A stretch of DNA of 64,000 nucleotides from an uncultured Clostridium sp. (GCA_902490335.1 CABUDL010000001.1:62001-126000); one strand, 5' to 3'; shown: positions 35,739-45,368, numbered from the stretch's first letter. Numbers and translations: made by a program. The notes: generated by a model not told the origin, from the sequence alone.

Positions 35739-36830
35739 ATGTTTGAACAGTTGAGCGGCGCCCAGGAGCGCTACCAGGCTATCAACGACCGGCTGATGGA
35801 CCCGAACGTTGTCAGCGACCCAAAGCAGTATGCCGAACTGATGAAGGAGTATAAAAACCTGACTCCAATCGTAGAAAAATACTGCGAGTATAAAAAAGCC
35901 ACCGAGGACATGGAAGAAGCCAAGATGATGCTGGAGGAAGGCGGTCTGGATAAAGACTTCCGCGAGCTGATTGAAGAGCAGTATGAAACCAGCAAAAAGG
36001 ACATCGAGGTCATTTCCGAGCAGCTGAAGATTCTGCTGATTCCAAAGGATCCGAACGATGACAAGAACGTTATCGTGGAAATCCGCGGCGGTGCAGGCGG
36101 CGACGAGGCTGCCCTGTTTGCAAACAGCCTGTACCGTATGTACTCGATGTATGCAGAAAGCCAGGGATGGAAGATCGAGGTGCTCAATGCCAACCCGACC
36201 GAGCTGGGCGGCTACAAGGAAATCAGCTTCTCAATCAACGGCGACGGCGCCTACTCCAAATTCAAGTTTGAATCGGGCGTACACCGCGTACAGCGTGTGC
36301 CGGAGACCGAGACCCAGGGTCGTATCCACACCTCCACCGTTACCGTAGCGGTACTGCCGGAGGTGGACGATGTAGAGGTCGAGATCAATCCGAAGGATTT
36401 GCAGATCGACACCTATCGTTCGGGCGGTGCAGGCGGTCAGCACGTCAACAAGACCGAGTCCGCTATCCGAATCACCCATCTGCCTACCGGCACAGTGGTT
36501 GAGTGTCAGGACGAGCGCAGCCAGTACAAGAACAAGGACAAGGCGATGAAGATTCTGCGTTCGCGTATCTATGAGAAGATGCAGCGCGAGCAGGAGGAGA
36601 AGATTGCCTCCGAGCGTAAATTGCAGGTCGGCGCAGGTGACCGTGCCGAGCGTATCCGCACCTACAACTACCCACAGGGCAGGGTGACCGATCACCGCAT
36701 CGGCTTGACCCTGTATAAACTTGAACAGATTCTCAACGGCGACCTGACCGAGCTGTTTGATGCACTGAATACCTTTGACCAGGCAGAAAAGCTCAAGGAA
36801 AGCTCCGGCAGCACCGGTGGAGAAAACTAA
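35739..36830 (+). CDS. prfA: Peptide chain release factor 1
   Basis: Recognises UAA and UAG stop codons and triggers release of the finished protein. 363 residues. The codon-reading region VHRVQRVPETETQGRIHTS lies near 180-200 and the catalytic GGQ at 232-234, followed by HVNKTESAIRITHLPTG. UGA is left to RF2, which is not in the window; UGA stops are rare here. The ATG follows AAGGAG. The Sua5 gene starts 30 bases after its stop. Confidence 0.97.
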   Translation: MFEQLSGAQERYQAINDRLMDPNVVSDPKQYAELMKEYKNLTPIVEKYCEYKKATEDMEEAKMMLEEGGLDKDFRELIEEQYETSKKDIEVISEQLKILLIPKDPNDDKNVIVEIRGGAGGDEAALFANSLYRMYSMYAESQGWKIEVLNANPTELGGYKEISFSINGDGAYSKFKFESGVHRVQRVPETETQGRIHTSTVTVAVLPEVDDVEVEINPKDLQIDTYRSGGAGGQHVNKTESAIRITHLPTGTVVECQDERSQYKNKDKAMKILRSRIYEKMQREQEEKIASERKLQVGAGDRAERIRTYNYPQGRVTDHRIGLTLYKLEQILNGDLTELFDALNTFDQAEKLKESSGSTGGEN

Positions 36831-36860
36831 TCGCAGGGTCGGCTGAAAAGAGGCGATACC

Positions 36861-37934
36861 ATGGAACAAAACCAAACGAGGAGAGCCTGTGACACCCTGC
36901 TGCTTTCGGCAGCGGACGGGCAGCAGGCACTGCAAAAGGCAGGACAGCTCATCCGACAGGGCGGGCTGGTCGCCTTTCCGACCGAAACGGTGTACGGGTT
37001 GGGTGCAAATGCACTGGACCCGCAGGCGGTGCGGGGAATCTTCGCTGCCAAAGGGCGTCCGCAGGACAATCCGCTGATTATCCATCTGGAGGACGCATCC
37101 CAGACGGCGCTGTATGCCAAAAATATCCCGCCGGTCTACTACCGGCTGTGTGAGCGGTTTTCTCCGGGACCCTTGACCATCATCCTTCCCAAAAGGGAAA
37201 ACATCCCGCTGGAAACCTCCGGCGGACTGGATACGGTAGCGGTGCGCATCCCCTCTCATCCGGTAGCCAGACAGATCATCCATTGGGCAGGCGTACCGGT
37301 GGCAGCGCCTTCGGCAAACCTGTCCGGCTCCCCAAGCCCGACCACTGCCGAGCACTGTGTCAACGACCTGTGGGGAAGGGTGGACGCCATTGTGGACGGA
37401 GGCGCGTGCAGCGTGGGACTGGAATCGACCGTCCTGTCGTTGGCGGGGGAACACCCTGTCCTGCTGCGTCCGGGTGCAGTGACTCCGCAGATGCTCCGTC
37501 CGTTTTTGCCGGATTTGCAGCTGCATGAAGCCATTACCCACAAGCTTCGGGAAGGGCAGACTGCTGCCTCCCCGGGAATGAAATATAAGCACTATGCACC
37601 AAAGGCGCAGATTACGATTCTGGACGCGGACAGCCGCGAGTTTGTCGAATATGTCAACCATCACCGGGAGGAAGGGCTGTTCGCTTTGTGCTTTGAGGAG
37701 GACCTTGCGGGATTGCAGGTGCCTGCCATCAGTCTGGGTGCAGACGATGAGGACCAGGCGCGGCGGCTGTTTGCAGCGCTACGGGAACTGGACCGGCGCG
37801 GAGCAAAGAAGGTGTACGCCCGCTGTCCCGACAAGGATGGGGTAGGACTGGCAGTCTACAACCGCCTGATCCGCGCGGCAGCCTACCACGAGCAGTCGCT
37901 GGATGACCCAAAGCAGGAAAGGTATGATGGATAA
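36861..37934 (+). CDS. tsaC/sua5: Threonylcarbamoyl-AMP synthase, Sua5 type
   Basis: Makes L-threonylcarbamoyl-AMP, the donor for t6A37 of ANN-decoding tRNAs. 357 residues, so it is the long Sua5 form: a TsaC/YrdC domain (residues ~15-210; VAFPTETVYGLGANAL, AAKGRPQDNPLIIHL, RIPSHPVARQ) joined to a C-terminal Sua5 domain (~240-345). It is preceded by prfA and overlaps the coaE start, a translation-centred operon. Confidence 0.95.
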   Translation: MEQNQTRRACDTLLLSAADGQQALQKAGQLIRQGGLVAFPTETVYGLGANALDPQAVRGIFAAKGRPQDNPLIIHLEDASQTALYAKNIPPVYYRLCERFSPGPLTIILPKRENIPLETSGGLDTVAVRIPSHPVARQIIHWAGVPVAAPSANLSGSPSPTTAEHCVNDLWGRVDAIVDGGACSVGLESTVLSLAGEHPVLLRPGAVTPQMLRPFLPDLQLHEAITHKLREGQTAASPGMKYKHYAPKAQITILDADSREFVEYVNHHREEGLFALCFEEDLAGLQVPAISLGADDEDQARRLFAALRELDRRGAKKVYARCPDKDGVGLAVYNRLIRAAAYHEQSLDDPKQERYDG

Positions 37935-38556
37935 GATGAAAAATTTGGTCGTTGGACTGACCGGACAGACCGGAGCGGGCAAAACCACCGTTTCGGACTA
38001 TCTCAAGGAGAACGGCGTCACCATCATCGACGCGGACCACATCGCCCGCGAGGTGGTGGAAAGCGGCAGTGCCTGCATCGCAGACATTGCGTTGGAATTC
38101 GGTTGCGAGTACATCAACATGGATGGAACGCTCAACCGCAAAAAGATGGCAAAGACGGTATTTACAGACAAGGCAAAGCTCAAAAAGCTCAATGCCCTGA
38201 TTTTCCCGTATATTATCGACAGCATCCGCACACGAACCGCCCAGCTGCGCCGCGAGCAGCAGGGCATCATCGTGCTGGATGCGCCGACCTTGTTTGAAAG
38301 CGGAGCGGACAGGGAATGTGACTATGTGGTTTCCGTTACCGCTCCCCGGCAGCTGCGCCGCGAACGAATCATCCAGCGGGACCGGCTGACCGAAGAGGAA
38401 GCAGACCAGCGCATCAACGCCCAGCACGACGAGGAATACTACAAAAGCCGCTCATGGCAGGTTCTGGAAAACGACGGGAGCGTCGATGAGCTGAAGAATC
38501 AGACCTCGATGCTGCTGTCCCGATTGGAAACACTGCTGGAGCAGACGAATCAGTAG
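37927..38556 (+). CDS. coaE: Dephospho-CoA kinase
   Basis: Last step of coenzyme A synthesis: phosphorylates dephospho-CoA. 209 residues. P-loop GLTGQTGAGKTTVSDYL near residues 9-25, then DADHIAREVV and IVLDAPTLFESG, the CoaE pattern. Several ATGs are available (37924, 37927, 37936); 37927 is best spaced from AGGAAAGG. It overlaps the end of sua5, which suggests coupled translation. Confidence 0.94.
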   Translation: MDKMKNLVVGLTGQTGAGKTTVSDYLKENGVTIIDADHIAREVVESGSACIADIALEFGCEYINMDGTLNRKKMAKTVFTDKAKLKKLNALIFPYIIDSIRTRTAQLRREQQGIIVLDAPTLFESGADRECDYVVSVTAPRQLRRERIIQRDRLTEEEADQRINAQHDEEYYKSRSWQVLENDGSVDELKNQTSMLLSRLETLLEQTNQ

Positions 38557-38583
38557 CTGTTTGAGCGAAAACGAAGGAGTTTG

Positions 38584-39180
38584 GTGTCTTTGAAAAAAAG
38601 GCGTACCTCAAAAGGCAAAGGCAGGCGGACAGCCGTCTGGCTGGGACTGGCGGTGCTGCTGGCGGCAGCAGGCTTTGTGCTGATGCGCCCTGCCACCGAC
38701 AGCGTTTACCGGCAGATGTACCCGCGCAAGTACAGCCATTACATCGAGCAGTACAGCAGGGAGTACGGCGTGGACAAAAATCTGGTGTATGCGGTCACCC
38801 GCATCGAGAGCAACTTTGACCCACAAGCGGTGTCCTCTGCGGATGCGCGCGGGCTGATGCAGATGACCAGCGATGCCTTCGACTGGGTGCAGTACCGAAT
38901 GGGGGACGACAGCGGCGTCAGCTATGAGCAGATCTTTGAGCCGAAGGTCGCCATCCGGTACGGGACCTATATGCTGCACCTGCTGCTGGAGGAAATGGGG
39001 GACGAAAAGCTTGCCATCTGCGCCTATCACGCGGGTATGAGCAACGTGCGCTCCTGGCTTTCGCAGGAAAACTATTCGAAAGATGGAAAAACACTTGACA
39101 AAATACCCTATTCTGATACAGAATGGTATTATGATAAAGTTTCTCAGGCAAAGCAGATCTATGAGGAGCTTTATTCTTAA
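38584..39180 (+). CDS. Membrane-anchored lytic transglycosylase (Slt-type)
   Basis: 198 residues. A basic N terminus and one membrane segment (residues ~17-36) hold it in the membrane, with a Slt-like domain outside: YGVDKNLVYAVTRIESNFDPQAVSSADARGLMQMTSDAF carries the catalytic Glu of the RIESNF motif and GLMQ, followed by AICAYHAGMSNVRSWL. It cleaves peptidoglycan glycan strands. The start is GTG or TTG (38584 or 38590), behind AAGGAG. The last ~90 bases are AT-rich and appear to house the promoter of the next gene. Confidence 0.88.
   Translation: MSLKKRRTSKGKGRRTAVWLGLAVLLAAAGFVLMRPATDSVYRQMYPRKYSHYIEQYSREYGVDKNLVYAVTRIESNFDPQAVSSADARGLMQMTSDAFDWVQYRMGDDSGVSYEQIFEPKVAIRYGTYMLHLLLEEMGDEKLAICAYHAGMSNVRSWLSQENYSKDGKTLDKIPYSDTEWYYDKVSQAKQIYEELYS
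39095..39122 (+). promoter_or_regulatory. Promoter for the M18 gene inside the transglycosylase 3' end
   Basis: A perfect TTGACA (39095-39100), 16-base spacer, extended -10 TGA-TACAGA (39117-39122), all within the coding end of the preceding gene, which uses atypical AT-rich codons there. Confidence 0.55.
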
Positions 39181-39196
39181 AATTTTGATCTCTGCC

Positions 39197-39300
39197 GTGT
39201 CCTTGCAGGATGCGGTGCAGATAAATGCCTCTTTTCTCTGAAGGAGAAAGACTCTGCAAGGGAAAAGTCCCCGCAAAGGGGAAAAGGCTCAATTTTATCA
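39197..39300 (+). promoter_or_regulatory. Structured leader of the M18 aminopeptidase gene
   Basis: CCTTGCAG (39201-39208) can pair with CTGCAAGG (39254-39261), enclosing a TTTCTC/GAGAAA hairpin (39233-39249). A CCCC/GGGG hairpin with a GCAA-type loop follows (39269-39281). An alternative pairing joins the GCC..TTTTCTC and GGGGAAAAGGC segments. No U-run terminator is present, so any control would be translational. The class is unknown. Confidence 0.45.
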
Positions 39301-39318
39301 ATCAGGAGGATGAACGAT

Positions 39319-40725
39319 ATGGATAAGACCAAAGGCGAGCTGCTCCAGGAAGAACTGATGTTCAAGCAGAAAAACGGTACCACCCGTCTGTCTGATGAAG
39401 AGATCGACAAGGCGTATGCGTTTGCTGAGGACTACAAAAAGTTCATGGATGCTGCAAAGATCGAGATCGAGGCTGTGAAAGAGGCAATCAAGCTGCTTGA
39501 GGCAAACGGTTATCATGAATTTGAGAGAGGCAGAAAATACCTGCCGGGCGAAAGATTCTACTACAATAACCGCGGCAAATCCCTCATCTTCGGCACCATG
39601 GGTACACGTCCAATCGAAAAAGGCGTAAAAATCCTGGCTGCTCATGTAGATTCTCCAAGACTGGACCTCAAACCAAACCCACTGTTTGAAGAGGCTGAAC
39701 TGGGCTTCCTCAGACCACATTACTACGGCGGCATCAAGAAATATCAGTGGCCGACCATTCCGCTGGCACTGCACGGCGACGTTTACAAGAAAGACGGTTC
39801 TGTTGTTACCATCACCATCGGTGAAGACGAGAACGACCCAATCTTCTGCGTAACCGACCTGCTGCCACACCTTTCTTCCAAACAGAGACAGCAGACTCTG
39901 GGCGAAGCATTCAAAGGCGAGAGCCTGAACATCCTCATCGGTTCCAGACAGTTCAAGGATGACAAAGCTTCCGAGAAGGTAAAACTGAACCTGATGAAGA
40001 TCTTCAACGAAAAATACGGCATCACCGAGAGAGATTTCCTCGGCGCAGAGCTGTGCGTAGTTCCTGCTGACAAAGCAAGAGACGTTGGTCTGGACAGAAG
40101 CATGATCGGTGCTTACGGTCACGACGACCGCGTTTGCGCTTACACCGAAATGATGGCTGAGATCGACAACAAGAACCCGGAGTGGACCTCCGTTGTTATC
40201 TTCGCTGACAAAGAAGAGGTTGGCTCCGACGGCAACACCGGTATGCACTCCAGATTCCTCGAGTACTTCCTGGCAGACCTGGCAGAGCCATACGGCGTTC
40301 CGGTAAGACGCGTTCTGAGCAACTCCAAGTGCTTGTCCGCTGACGTAAGTGCAGCATTCGACCCGGCATTTGCAGACGCTTATGAAAAACAGAACTCCTC
40401 CTTCCTGAACTACGGCGTATGTGTTGTAAAATACACCGGTTCCGGCGGTAAAGGCGGCACCAACGACTGCAACGCAAAATTCACCAGCAAGGTATGCGCA
40501 ATCCTGGATGAAGCAGACGTTGTATGGCAGATCGGCGAACTGGGCAAGGTTGACCAGGGCGGCGGCGGCACCGTTGCTAAATTCATCTCCGAGCTGGATG
40601 TTGACACCATCGACATCGGCGTACCGGTACTGTGCATGCACGCACCAATGGAGATCATCTCCAAGGTTGACCTGTATGAAACCTACCGTGGCTTCTACTC
40701 CTTCCTGGTAGCAGCAATCGACTAA
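39319..40725 (+). CDS. M18-family aminopeptidase
   Basis: A 468-residue zinc aminopeptidase of the M18 type (as in yeast aminopeptidase I and human DNPEP), which removes N-terminal acidic or neutral residues. Metal and catalytic parts are visible: ILAAHVDSPRLDLKPNP, FADKEEVGSDGNTGMHS and HDDRVCAYTEMMAEI. ATG at 39319 is used because AGGAGG lies nine bases upstream; the ATG at 39310 directly abuts that site. Codon use (GCT, GTT, AGA) differs from neighbours and resembles fusA/tuf, pointing to high expression. Confidence 0.93.
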   Translation: MDKTKGELLQEELMFKQKNGTTRLSDEEIDKAYAFAEDYKKFMDAAKIEIEAVKEAIKLLEANGYHEFERGRKYLPGERFYYNNRGKSLIFGTMGTRPIEKGVKILAAHVDSPRLDLKPNPLFEEAELGFLRPHYYGGIKKYQWPTIPLALHGDVYKKDGSVVTITIGEDENDPIFCVTDLLPHLSSKQRQQTLGEAFKGESLNILIGSRQFKDDKASEKVKLNLMKIFNEKYGITERDFLGAELCVVPADKARDVGLDRSMIGAYGHDDRVCAYTEMMAEIDNKNPEWTSVVIFADKEEVGSDGNTGMHSRFLEYFLADLAEPYGVPVRRVLSNSKCLSADVSAAFDPAFADAYEKQNSSFLNYGVCVVKYTGSGGKGGTNDCNAKFTSKVCAILDEADVVWQIGELGKVDQGGGGTVAKFISELDVDTIDIGVPVLCMHAPMEIISKVDLYETYRGFYSFLVAAID

Positions 40726-40736
40726 GACAGGAAAAC

Positions 40737-40770
40737 AAAACCCTCCGCAAATTTTGCGGAGGGTTTTTTG
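40737..40770 (+). terminator. Terminator of the M18 gene
   Basis: A stem AAAACCCTCCGCAA / TTGCGGAGGGTTTT around an AATT centre, followed by T run. Confidence 0.92.
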
Positions 40771-40939
40771 TGCTTTTGGGAAGACAACAGGAAAGCTGAT
40801 ATAAAAATCGAGGATGAAAAGCAGGGAAAATAGCAGCTGAATGGAATCGCTGCTGTGCAGGGGAAACTTTTTATACAGCAGCAGATTGCAGGAAGAAATC
40901 CGCTGTGGTACAATGAAAAAAACGAGAGGGGGAAGGCGA

Positions 40940-41344
40940 ATGTTTTTCTGGATGGATACGTTATTCCCGATTTTTTTCCTTGCAATTACAGCAATCGTCA
41001 TCACAACGTTTGTGGTGATGTTTGTAAAAGGAATCAGGGAGTGGAACCACAACAACCATTCTCCGGTGCTGACAGTGCCGGCGAAGGTGGTGGCAAAACG
41101 GGAGCATCGCTCGCACAACGCTGCCGCAGGAGACAATATCGTCCACACCAGCACCAGCTACTATGCCACTTTTGAGGTAGAAAGCGGGGACCGCATGGAA
41201 CTGAGCCTTTCCGGCAGGGAATACGGGCTGCTGGCACAGGGAGATGTGGGAAAGCTGACCTTTCAGGGAAGCCGTTATCACCGCTTTGAGCGCATCCGCC
41301 CACAGACAGGACGGACAGAAGAGCCGACAGGAAATGATTGGTAA
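40940..41344 (+). CDS. DUF2500 domain protein
   Basis: 134 residues. An N-terminal membrane segment (residues ~4-28) is followed by a soluble DUF2500-like domain: VPAKVVAKREHRSHN, TSTSYYATFEVESGDRMELSLSGREYGLLAQGDVGKLTFQGSRYHRFER. This family is common in Clostridia and has no known function. ATG at 40940 follows GAGGGGGAAGG; the longer frame from 40841 lacks such a site. A single-gene unit closed by a terminator. Confidence 0.82.
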   Translation: MFFWMDTLFPIFFLAITAIVITTFVVMFVKGIREWNHNNHSPVLTVPAKVVAKREHRSHNAAAGDNIVHTSTSYYATFEVESGDRMELSLSGREYGLLAQGDVGKLTFQGSRYHRFERIRPQTGRTEEPTGNDW

Positions 41345-41363
41345 AAATTTGGCATATATAAAC

Positions 41364-41393
41364 AAAACTCCGATTAAAAAATCGGAGTTTTTC
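41364..41393 (+). terminator. Terminator before the rpoB promoter
   Basis: An 11-bp stem AAACTCCGATT / AATCGGAGTTT with TTTTC after it. Confidence 0.87.
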
Positions 41394-41417
41394 TTCAAGC
41401 CCGCAACAGGCAAAAGA

Positions 41418-41446
41418 TTGACTTTAAGGACAAAATACAATATAAT
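41418..41446 (+). promoter_or_regulatory. rpoBC promoter
   Basis: TTGACT (41418-41423), 17-base spacer, TATAAT (41441-41446); near-consensus. Confidence 0.88.
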
Positions 41447-41507
41447 ATTATAATGTATCAAAATGGCTACTTATGGATTTAACCAAATATATTGTAGCAC
41501 ACAACAG

Positions 41508-41581
41508 TTGAAAATTCAATACCTTCTTGCAGGATATTGAATTTAAAGGGAAAAAAGTTGTACACAATAGACAATTTTCAA
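41508..41581 (+). promoter_or_regulatory. rpoB leader with two exclusive pairings
   Basis: AATTCAATA (41513-41521) is complementary to TATTGAATT (41535-41543). TTGAAAATT (41508-41516) is complementary to AATTTTCAA (41573-41581). The two pairings share AATT at 41513-41516 and cannot coexist. The second reaches to within seven bases of the rpoB ribosome binding site. A regulatory role is inference. Confidence 0.45.
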
Positions 41582-41607
41582 ATAAGCGGATTGGAGTGGA
41601 TAAGCCT

Positions 41608-44600
41608 ATGGTGAATGTTAAGCCGGTACATCTGGGTAAAAATGTTCGAATGAGCTTTTCTCGGATCGATGAGGTTCTGGAAATGCCAAACCTGATCGAG
41701 GTGCAGAAAAACTCCTACAAATGGTTTCTTGAGGAGGGATTGAAGGAAGTATTTAAGGATATTTCCGAAATTTCGGACTATCAGGGCAATCTGGTGCTCG
41801 ACTTTATTGACTACCGTCTTGACGAGACCCCAAAATACACCATCGAAGAGTGCAAAGAGCGTGACGCGACCTATGCGGCTCCTCTGCGCGTTCGTGCAAG
41901 CCTGCTGAACAAGGAAACCGGAGAGGTAAAAGAGCAGGACATCTTTATGGGCGATTTTCCGGTCATGACACCAAGCGGCACCTTCATCATCAACGGTGCA
42001 GAGCGTGTCATTGTTTCCCAGCTGGTTCGTTCCCCTGGTGTTTACTATGGAGTATCCCGCGACAAAGCCGGTAAAGAACTGTTCTCCACCACAGTCATTC
42101 CAAACCGCGGCGCATGGCTTGAATATGAGACCGACTCCAACGACGTTTTCTATGTTCGTATTGATAAAAACAGAAAGCTGCCGGTGACCACCTTCATCCG
42201 TGCTCTCGGACTTTCCAGCGACGGACAGATCCTGGAATTCTTTGGCGATGACCCGCGTATCGTTGCGACCATCGAAAAGGACAGCACCAACAACACCGAA
42301 GAAGCGCTGCTGGAAGTATACAGAAAGCTGCGTCCGGGCGAGCCGCCGACAGTGGACAGCGCACAGAGCCATCTGAACGCACTGTTCTTCGACGCAAGAA
42401 GATATGACCTGTCCCGCGTTGGACGTTATAAATACAATAAAAAGCTGGGTATCGCTTCCCGTATCAACGGACACATTGTTGCCGAGCCAATCATCAACAG
42501 CCGCACCGGCGAAGTGATGGCAGAGCCGGACGAAGTGCTGACCCGTGCAAAAGCAGAGGAAATCGAGCGCGCAGGCGTGGATACCGTTTTCCTCAAATGC
42601 GGCGACCGCATCGTCAAGGTCATCTCCAACGGCATGGTGGACCTGCTGGACTATGTTTCCTGCTACACCGAGGATGAGCTGGAAGAAATCGGCGTCAACG
42701 AAAAGGTACGCTTCAGCGTACTGTGCGAGATTCTGGACAGCTGCAGCTCCGACGAGGAACTGCGCCAGATGATCAAGGACCGCGCAGATGACCTGATTCC
42801 AAAGCACATCATCAAGGACGACATCTTTGCGACCATCAACTACCTGTGCTGCCTGGGCAACGGCGTCGGCTCCACCGACGACATCGACCATCTGGGCAAC
42901 AGAAGAATCCGTTCGGTCGGCGAGCTGCTGCAGAACCAGTTCCGCATCGGCTTTTCCAGAATGGAGAGGGTCATCCGCGAGCGTATGACCACACAGGCAC
43001 AGGATATGGAGGTCATCACCCCACAGGCGCTGATCAACATCCGTCCGGTGGTTGCTTCCATCAAGGAATTTTTCGGTTCCTCTCCTCTGTCCCAGTTTAT
43101 GGACCAGAACAACCCTCTGGCAGAGCTGACTCACAAGCGCCGTCTGTCTGCGCTGGGTCCTGGCGGTCTTTCCCGTGACCGTGCCGGATTTGAGGTCCGT
43201 GACGTACATTACAGCCACTACGGAAGAATGTGCCCGGTAGAGACCCCTGAAGGTCCGAACATCGGTCTGATTTCCTACCTGGCTACCTTTGCAAGAATCA
43301 ACAAATACGGCTTTGTAGAGGCACCGTACCGCCGCGTGGACAAAGAAACCGGCAAGGTGCTCGACGAAGTAGAATATATGACTGCCGACCGCGAGGATGA
43401 GTTCATCGTCGCACAGGCAAACGAACCGCTGACCGAAGAAGGCACCTTTGCCAACAAGATGGTATCGGTCCGTCACCGCGACATGGTTAAAATCGTAGAG
43501 CGCGAACAGGTAGACTACATGGACGTATCTCCAAAGATGGTTGTATCGGTTGCAACTGCGATGATCCCATTCCTGGAGAACGACGATACCAACCGTGCGC
43601 TGATGGGTGCGAACATGCAGCGTCAGGCAGTTCCGCTTCTCAAGACCGAGAACCCAATCGTTGGTACCGGTATGGAGTATAAAGCGGCAGTTGACTCCGG
43701 CGTCTGTGTCGTTTCCGATGTCAACGGCGTGGTTGACCGCGTGGATGCGACCAAGGTCGTTGTCAGAACCGATGAGGGAGAGCTGAAAAACTTCCACATC
43801 ATCAAGTTTATGCGCTCCAACCAGGGCACCTGCTTCAATCAGCGTCCAATCGTCAGCGCAGGCGAAAGAGTTACCGTCGGTCAGGTACTGGCAGATGGTC
43901 CTGCGACCAGCAACGGCGAGATTTCGTTGGGTAAGAACGCGCTGATCGGCTTTATGACCTGGGAAGGCTACAACTACGAGGACGCGGTCCTGCTCAACGA
44001 GAGAATGGTCCGCGACGACGTATATACCTCCATTCATATCGAGGAACACGAAATCGAAGCGCGTGACACCAAGCTCGGACCGGAAGAGATCACCCGCGAT
44101 ATTCCAAACGTGGGCGAGGATGCTCTGAAGGAACTGGACGAGCGTGGTATCATCCGCATCGGTGCAGAGGTGCATTCCGGCGACATTCTGGTCGGCAAGG
44201 TTACTCCGAAGGGTGAAACCGAGCTGAATGCAGAGGAAAGACTGCTGCGCGCCATCTTCGGTGAAAAGGCAAGAGAGGTCCGCGATACCTCCCTGCGCGT
44301 TCCACACGGCGAATATGGCATCATCGTGGATGTCAAGGTGTTCACCAGAGAAAATTCGGATGAGCTTTCTCCGGGCGTCAACATGGTCGTTCGCTGCTAT
44401 ATCGCACAGAAACGTAAGATCTCCGTCGGAGATAAGATGGCGGGACGTCACGGAAACAAGGGTGTTGTTTCCCGCATCCTGCCGCAGGAAGATATGCCGT
44501 TCCTGGAGGACGGACGTCCGCTGGACATCGTGCTCAACCCACTGGGCGTACCTTCCCGTATGAATATCGGTCAGGTTCTGGAGGTCCACCTTGGACGTGC

Positions 44601-45345
44601 GGCAGCAGAGCTTGGCTGGAAGATCATGACACCGGTATTTGACGGTGCAAACGAAAACGACATCAAGGAATGCCTTGAGATGGCAGGACTGCGCGGCGAT
44701 GGTAAGACCATCGTTTACGACGGACGTACCGGTGAGCCGTTCGACAACCCGGTTACCGTCGGCTATATGTACTACCTCAAGCTGCATCACCTGGTAGACG
44801 ATAAGATCCACGCACGTTCCACCGGTCCATACTCTCTGGTTACCCAGCAGCCTCTGGGCGGTAAAGCTCAGTTCGGCGGTCAGCGTTTCGGTGAGATGGA
44901 GGTTTGGGCACTGGAGGCTTACGGCGCAGCTTATACCCTGCAGGAAATCCTGACGGTTAAGTCGGACGATGTCATCGGACGTGTAAAGACCTTCGAGGCA
45001 ATCGTAAAAGGCAAAAACGTGCCGAAGCCGGGCATCCCAGAGTCCTTCAAGGTACTCATCAAAGAGCTGCAGTCGCTGTCGCTGGATGTCAAGGTGCTGG
45101 ATAAGAACAACGAGGAGATCGACCTCAAGCAGGATTTGGATGACGATGTTGGTTTCAACGGCGGCGAACGCTACCAGGAGGAGGACGATGGTACCACCTT
45201 CCAGAGCGAAAATGTTGCAGTTGACTCCGAATTTGAGGACAGCTTTGCTGTGGAACATCCAGATCTTCCAGAGGAAGATGATTTCGGCGGACTGCTGGAT
45301 GAATTCTCTGACTTTGGTCTTGATGATAACGAAGATAATATGTAA
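41608..45345 (+). CDS. rpoB: RNA polymerase beta subunit
   Basis: 1,245 residues, catalytic beta subunit. Recognised by MSFSRIDEVLEMPNLIEVQKNSYKWF at the N terminus, the rifampicin region with SPLSQFMDQNNPLAELTHKRRLSALGPGGLSRDRAG, HYSHYGRMCPVETPEGPNIGLI, and GDKMAGRHGNKGVVS. The rifampicin-site residues look wild type (no resistance changes seen). A frame opens earlier at 41527, but the conserved start is ATG 41608. A 3' acidic tail ends DDNEDNM. No rplKAJL genes lie upstream, unlike the usual order. Confidence 0.98.
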   Translation: MVNVKPVHLGKNVRMSFSRIDEVLEMPNLIEVQKNSYKWFLEEGLKEVFKDISEISDYQGNLVLDFIDYRLDETPKYTIEECKERDATYAAPLRVRASLLNKETGEVKEQDIFMGDFPVMTPSGTFIINGAERVIVSQLVRSPGVYYGVSRDKAGKELFSTTVIPNRGAWLEYETDSNDVFYVRIDKNRKLPVTTFIRALGLSSDGQILEFFGDDPRIVATIEKDSTNNTEEALLEVYRKLRPGEPPTVDSAQSHLNALFFDARRYDLSRVGRYKYNKKLGIASRINGHIVAEPIINSRTGEVMAEPDEVLTRAKAEEIERAGVDTVFLKCGDRIVKVISNGMVDLLDYVSCYTEDELEEIGVNEKVRFSVLCEILDSCSSDEELRQMIKDRADDLIPKHIIKDDIFATINYLCCLGNGVGSTDDIDHLGNRRIRSVGELLQNQFRIGFSRMERVIRERMTTQAQDMEVITPQALINIRPVVASIKEFFGSSPLSQFMDQNNPLAELTHKRRLSALGPGGLSRDRAGFEVRDVHYSHYGRMCPVETPEGPNIGLISYLATFARINKYGFVEAPYRRVDKETGKVLDEVEYMTADREDEFIVAQANEPLTEEGTFANKMVSVRHRDMVKIVEREQVDYMDVSPKMVVSVATAMIPFLENDDTNRALMGANMQRQAVPLLKTENPIVGTGMEYKAAVDSGVCVVSDVNGVVDRVDATKVVVRTDEGELKNFHIIKFMRSNQGTCFNQRPIVSAGERVTVGQVLADGPATSNGEISLGKNALIGFMTWEGYNYEDAVLLNERMVRDDVYTSIHIEEHEIEARDTKLGPEEITRDIPNVGEDALKELDERGIIRIGAEVHSGDILVGKVTPKGETELNAEERLLRAIFGEKAREVRDTSLRVPHGEYGIIVDVKVFTRENSDELSPGVNMVVRCYIAQKRKISVGDKMAGRHGNKGVVSRILPQEDMPFLEDGRPLDIVLNPLGVPSRMNIGQVLEVHLGRAAAELGWKIMTPVFDGANENDIKECLEMAGLRGDGKTIVYDGRTGEPFDNPVTVGYMYYLKLHHLVDDKIHARSTGPYSLVTQQPLGGKAQFGGQRFGEMEVWALEAYGAAYTLQEILTVKSDDVIGRVKTFEAIVKGKNVPKPGIPESFKVLIKELQSLSLDVKVLDKNNEEIDLKQDLDDDVGFNGGERYQEEDDGTTFQSENVAVDSEFEDSFAVEHPDLPEEDDFGGLLDEFSDFGLDDNEDNM

Positions 45346-45368
45346 TAAAGGAAGAAGGGGTCGTATCA

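Noticed and set aside
39227..39270. Resemblance of the M18 leader to a glycine riboswitch (GAAGGAG... and CTCTGCAAGG)
   Set aside because: The core GAGAG/ACCGAAGG/CAGGNAAAAGGAC arrangement is incomplete and no glycine gene is nearby.
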